Source of the DNA: Planctomycetaceae bacterium
Lineage (GTDB): Bacteria > Planctomycetota > Planctomycetia > Pirellulales > Pirellulaceae
DNA length: 8,508 nucleotides
NCBI GenBank assembly: GCA_003455945.1
Contig: DMPQ01000033.1
Coordinates: 256-8,763, forward strand
Direction: 5' to 3'
The translations under genes were made by a program, and so were the position numbers. The notes under the pieces are model-generated. The model made no database searches and was not told where the DNA came from. It saw only the letters and a list, made by a program, of their open reading frames with translations. Positions within the stretch are counted from its first letter, which is position 1; the number at the start of each line of letters is the position of its first letter. Below, piece by piece: positions 6,463 to 8,508 of this stretch.

Positions 6463-7098
6463 ATGAACCCGCTGCGTATCGGAATCCCGAGCAAGGGGCG
6501 CCTGGCCGAGCTGGCCGAAGAGCTGCTGGTCGAAGCCGGCTTGAGCTTTCGGCGGCAGAACCGGAGTCTCTTTGCGCGCGTCAAGGAACTGCCGATCGAC
6601 GTCACCTTTCTGCGGACCGAGGACATTCCGGTCCTGTGTGCCGAAGGGGCGATCGACATGGGAATCACCGGCAGCGATCTGCTGGCCGAAGCCGAGGTGC
6701 CGCTCGCCGTCCGACTGCCGCTCGGTGTCGGCCGTTGCCGACTGAGTCTGTGCGTGTCGGAGGACGGACCGATCCGCACCCTAGCCGACCTGAGCGGCAA
6801 GCGGATCGCCACCAGCTTCCCGAACGTGACGCGGAAGTTCCTGGAAACGCATCAGGTCGCCGACGTCCATCTCGTGCAGCTCTCGGGGAGCGTCGAGGTG
6901 ATGATCGCGCTCGGTATCGCCGACGCGATCGTCGATCTGGTGTCCACCGGCAGCACGCTGAAAGCCAACAACCTGATCGCCGTCGAGCACATCATGGACA
7001 TCTCCTCGCGCCTGATCGTCAATCAAGCGGCGCTGAAACTGAAACGCGAGCTTCTCGTGCCGATTCTCGACGCCATTGCCGGCGTGGTGGAGCGATGA
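6463..7098 (+). CDS. hisG: ATP phosphoribosyltransferase HisG, apparent hybrid of two types
   Basis: HisG joins ATP to phosphoribosyl pyrophosphate, the first and feedback-controlled step of histidine synthesis. The frame gives 211 residues from the ATG at 6463, chosen because [11 protein letters not shown] is the usual N-terminus and GAGAG lies 5 bases upstream; an in-frame ATG at 6370 would add 31 unrelated residues. Residues 1 to about 152 look like the long form ([31 protein letters not shown]). From residue 161 the protein reads [29 protein letters not shown], the signature of the short betaproteobacterial form, and it stops without the C-terminal regulatory domain that a long-form enzyme has. 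Lysine codons change with it: four of four AAG before the join, three of three AAA after. Overall length fits the short form, which normally needs HisZ. The stop overlaps the hisD start by 4 bases. Family assignment is secure; whether this protein exists in one organism is doubtful. Confidence 0.85.
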   Translation: MNPLRIGIPSKGRLAELAEELLVEAGLSFRRQNRSLFARVKELPIDVTFLRTEDIPVLCAEGAIDMGITGSDLLAEAEVPLAVRLPLGVGRCRLSLCVSEDGPIRTLADLSGKRIATSFPNVTRKFLETHQVADVHLVQLSGSVEVMIALGIADAIVDLVSTGSTLKANNLIAVEHIMDISSRLIVNQAALKLKRELLVPILDAIAGVVER

Positions 7099-8408
7099 TC
7101 AACATCAAGCGCCTGACCACGAGCGACGCCGATTTCGGCGCGCGCCTCGATGCCCTGCTGGCCTTCGAGTCTGCGCAGGACGCATCCGTCGAACAGACGG
7201 TCGCCGCCATCCTGGCGGACGTGAAGACACGCGGCGACGCCGCACTCATCGAGTACACCAGGCGTTTCGACGGCCTGCGTGCGACTTCGATGGCCGAACT
7301 GGAACTCTCGCAGAACGAACTGCAGGCGGCACTCGCTGGCCTGCCGGCAGACCAGCGGCAGGCACTCGAAGCCGCCGCCGAACGCGTGCGCAGCTACCAC
7401 GAACGGCAAACGCTGGAGAGCTGGCAATATGTGGATGACGGTGCAGACGCGTGTGGGACGCTGCTTGGCCAGAAAGTGACGCCGCTCGACCGCGTCGGCC
7501 TCTATGTGCCCGGTGGCAAGGCGTCCTACCCGTCGTCGGTGCTGATGAACGCGATTCCGGCGCGCGTTGCCGGAGTCAGGGAACTGATCATGGTCGTGCC
7601 GACGCCAGCCGGCGAGCACAACCCACTGGTTCTCGCCGCTGCCGCGCTGGCTGGCGTCGATCGCTTATTCACCATCGGCGGTGCGCAGGCGATCGCCGCT
7701 CTGGCCTACGGCACACAGACCATTCCGCAGGTGGACAAGATCGTCGGCCCCGGCAATGCCTACGTCGCCGCCGCCAAACGCCGTGTCTATGGGGTCGTCG
7801 GTATTGACATGGTTGCCGGTCCGTCGGAGATCCTCGTCATTTGCGACGGGCAGACCAACCCCGCCTGGGTGGCCATGGATCTTTTCTCGCAAGCCGAACA
7901 CGATGAACTCGCACAGTCGATCCTGGTCTGTCCGGATACTGCCTATATCGAACGCGTTGCCGCTGCGCTCGACGATTTGCTGCCGACGATGCCGCGTCAA
8001 CGGGTCATTCGGGCAGCACTTGAAAATCGCGGCGCGCTGATCCAGGTGCGCGATCTCGACGAGGCCTGCCATATCGCCAACCGCATCGCCCCCGAACACC
8101 TCGAACTGTCAATGGCCGATGCCGAAACCTGGGTGGACAAGATTCGGCACGCCGGCGCGATCTTCATCGGCCGCTACACCTCCGAGTCGCTGGGTGATTA
8201 CTGCGCCGGGCCGAATCACGTCCTGCCGACTTCCGGCAGCGCACGCTTCTCGTCGCCACTTGGGGTCTACGACTTCCAGAAGCGGACCAGCCTGATCCGT
8301 GTTTCTCGTGCCGATTCGAAAACGCTGGGCCGCATCGCGGCGACGTTGGCCTACGGCGAAGGCCTGCCGGCGCACGCCCGATCGGCTGAATATCGCGTCG
8401 ACAGCTGA
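7095..8408 (+). CDS. hisD: Histidinol dehydrogenase HisD, betaproteobacterial type
   Basis: HisD oxidises L-histidinol to histidine in two NAD-dependent steps, the end of the pathway, as a zinc-dependent homodimer in the cytoplasm. The protein has 437 residues, normal for the family and apparently complete. Visible motifs in order: [52 protein letters not shown], the active stretch [24 protein letters not shown] with the zinc-binding Gln and His, IAPEHLEL with the catalytic Glu-His pair, [14 protein letters not shown] with the zinc-binding Asp, and [13 protein letters not shown] with the last zinc-binding His. The ATG overlaps the hisG stop as ATGA, so translation is probably coupled. Wording and gene order resemble Rhodocyclales-type Betaproteobacteria. 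Codon use differs from the genes to the left: three of nine lysines are AAA, and arginine CGA occurs once, near the end. Confidence 0.98.
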   Translation: MINIKRLTTSDADFGARLDALLAFESAQDASVEQTVAAILADVKTRGDAALIEYTRRFDGLRATSMAELELSQNELQAALAGLPADQRQALEAAAERVRSYHERQTLESWQYVDDGADACGTLLGQKVTPLDRVGLYVPGGKASYPSSVLMNAIPARVAGVRELIMVVPTPAGEHNPLVLAAAALAGVDRLFTIGGAQAIAALAYGTQTIPQVDKIVGPGNAYVAAAKRRVYGVVGIDMVAGPSEILVICDGQTNPAWVAMDLFSQAEHDELAQSILVCPDTAYIERVAAALDDLLPTMPRQRVIRAALENRGALIQVRDLDEACHIANRIAPEHLELSMADAETWVDKIRHAGAIFIGRYTSESLGDYCAGPNHVLPTSGSARFSSPLGVYDFQKRTSLIRVSRADSKTLGRIAATLAYGEGLPAHARSAEYRVDS

Positions 8409-8463
8409 GGCCACGATTAGCGGCGGCGCCAGATGACTGCCTCCACCGCCTCCGGTCCGTCGC

Positions 8464-8508
8464 TCAGGCCAGAATCTCGCGCAAGGCCGCGATCAGCAGG
8501 CCGCATTG
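8464..8508 (-). CDS. Possible C-terminal end of a convergent gene, clipped
   Basis: Read from the right edge on the - strand, 14 codons give QCGLLIAALREILA followed by TGA (8464-8466). The pattern of a short amphipathic last helix resembles the C-terminal ends of several enzymes, including aminotransferases such as HisC, but it is far too short to name. It would converge on hisD with a 55-base gap that holds no clear terminator. A + strand frame from the ATG at 8432 has no ribosome binding site and no recognisable sequence. This is a weak call. Confidence 0.2.
   Translation of the reverse strand, partial: QCGLLIAALREILA

Noticed and set aside
5148..6812. A 554-codon open frame on the - strand
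   Set aside because: It lies opposite the oxidoreductase, hisE and hisG, runs through a terminator and gaps, and is Arg/Ser-rich with no domain. Long antisense frames are expected in GC-rich coding DNA.
1..6940. Frequent CGATCG palindromes as a possible special repeat or uptake signal
   Set aside because: By my hand count they are scattered at only a few per kilobase, mostly in codons, and occur at a lower but similar order after 6940. This looks like compositional bias rather than an organised element.
1..8508. A novel defence, mobile or biosynthetic system
   Set aside because: All six confident genes belong to known housekeeping or common families, and no unexplained gene cluster, repeat array or mobile-element boundary is present.

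Overview
The window is a high-GC stretch with six recognisable protein-coding genes, all on the + strand: yidC (5' end outside the window), mnmE, a Tat-exported Gfo/Idh/MocA-type oxidoreductase, hisE, hisG and hisD. A possible seventh gene, on the - strand, is clipped by the right edge. I see no rRNA, tRNA, CRISPR array, transposase or phage gene.

Positions 1 to about 6930 look like a planctomycete chromosome. The YidC has a very large periplasmic part and a long basic C-terminal tail, and the oxidoreductase is of the twin-arginine-exported type that planctomycetes carry in many copies. The MnmE lacks the usual HGG motif, and the N-terminal two thirds of HisG look like the long-form enzyme. 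Lysine is almost always AAG here and arginine CGA is common. yidC-mnmE is the familiar pair of the rnpA-yidC-mnmE-mnmG neighbourhood, but mnmG does not follow. A 391-base non-coding stretch comes next, then the oxidoreductase, a strong stem-loop terminator, hisE and hisG.

From about 6943 to the right end the sequence looks betaproteobacterial. The last 51 residues of HisG, the ATGA-coupled hisD and the codon choice all change together inside hisG. HisG therefore reads as a hybrid: a long-form (planctomycete-like) N-terminal part joined in frame, at the conserved ADAIVDLV segment, to a short-form (betaproteobacterial-like) C-terminus. The simplest explanation is a metagenome assembly chimera made at a short identical stretch in two hisG genes. 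A natural recombination is possible but needs read-level proof.

Functionally, YidC inserts membrane proteins and MnmE modifies tRNA wobble uridines. HisG, HisE and HisD carry out the first, second and last steps of histidine synthesis. I found no undescribed multi-gene system. The observations most worth following are the hybrid hisG and a PDZ-like domain inside the periplasmic part of YidC.
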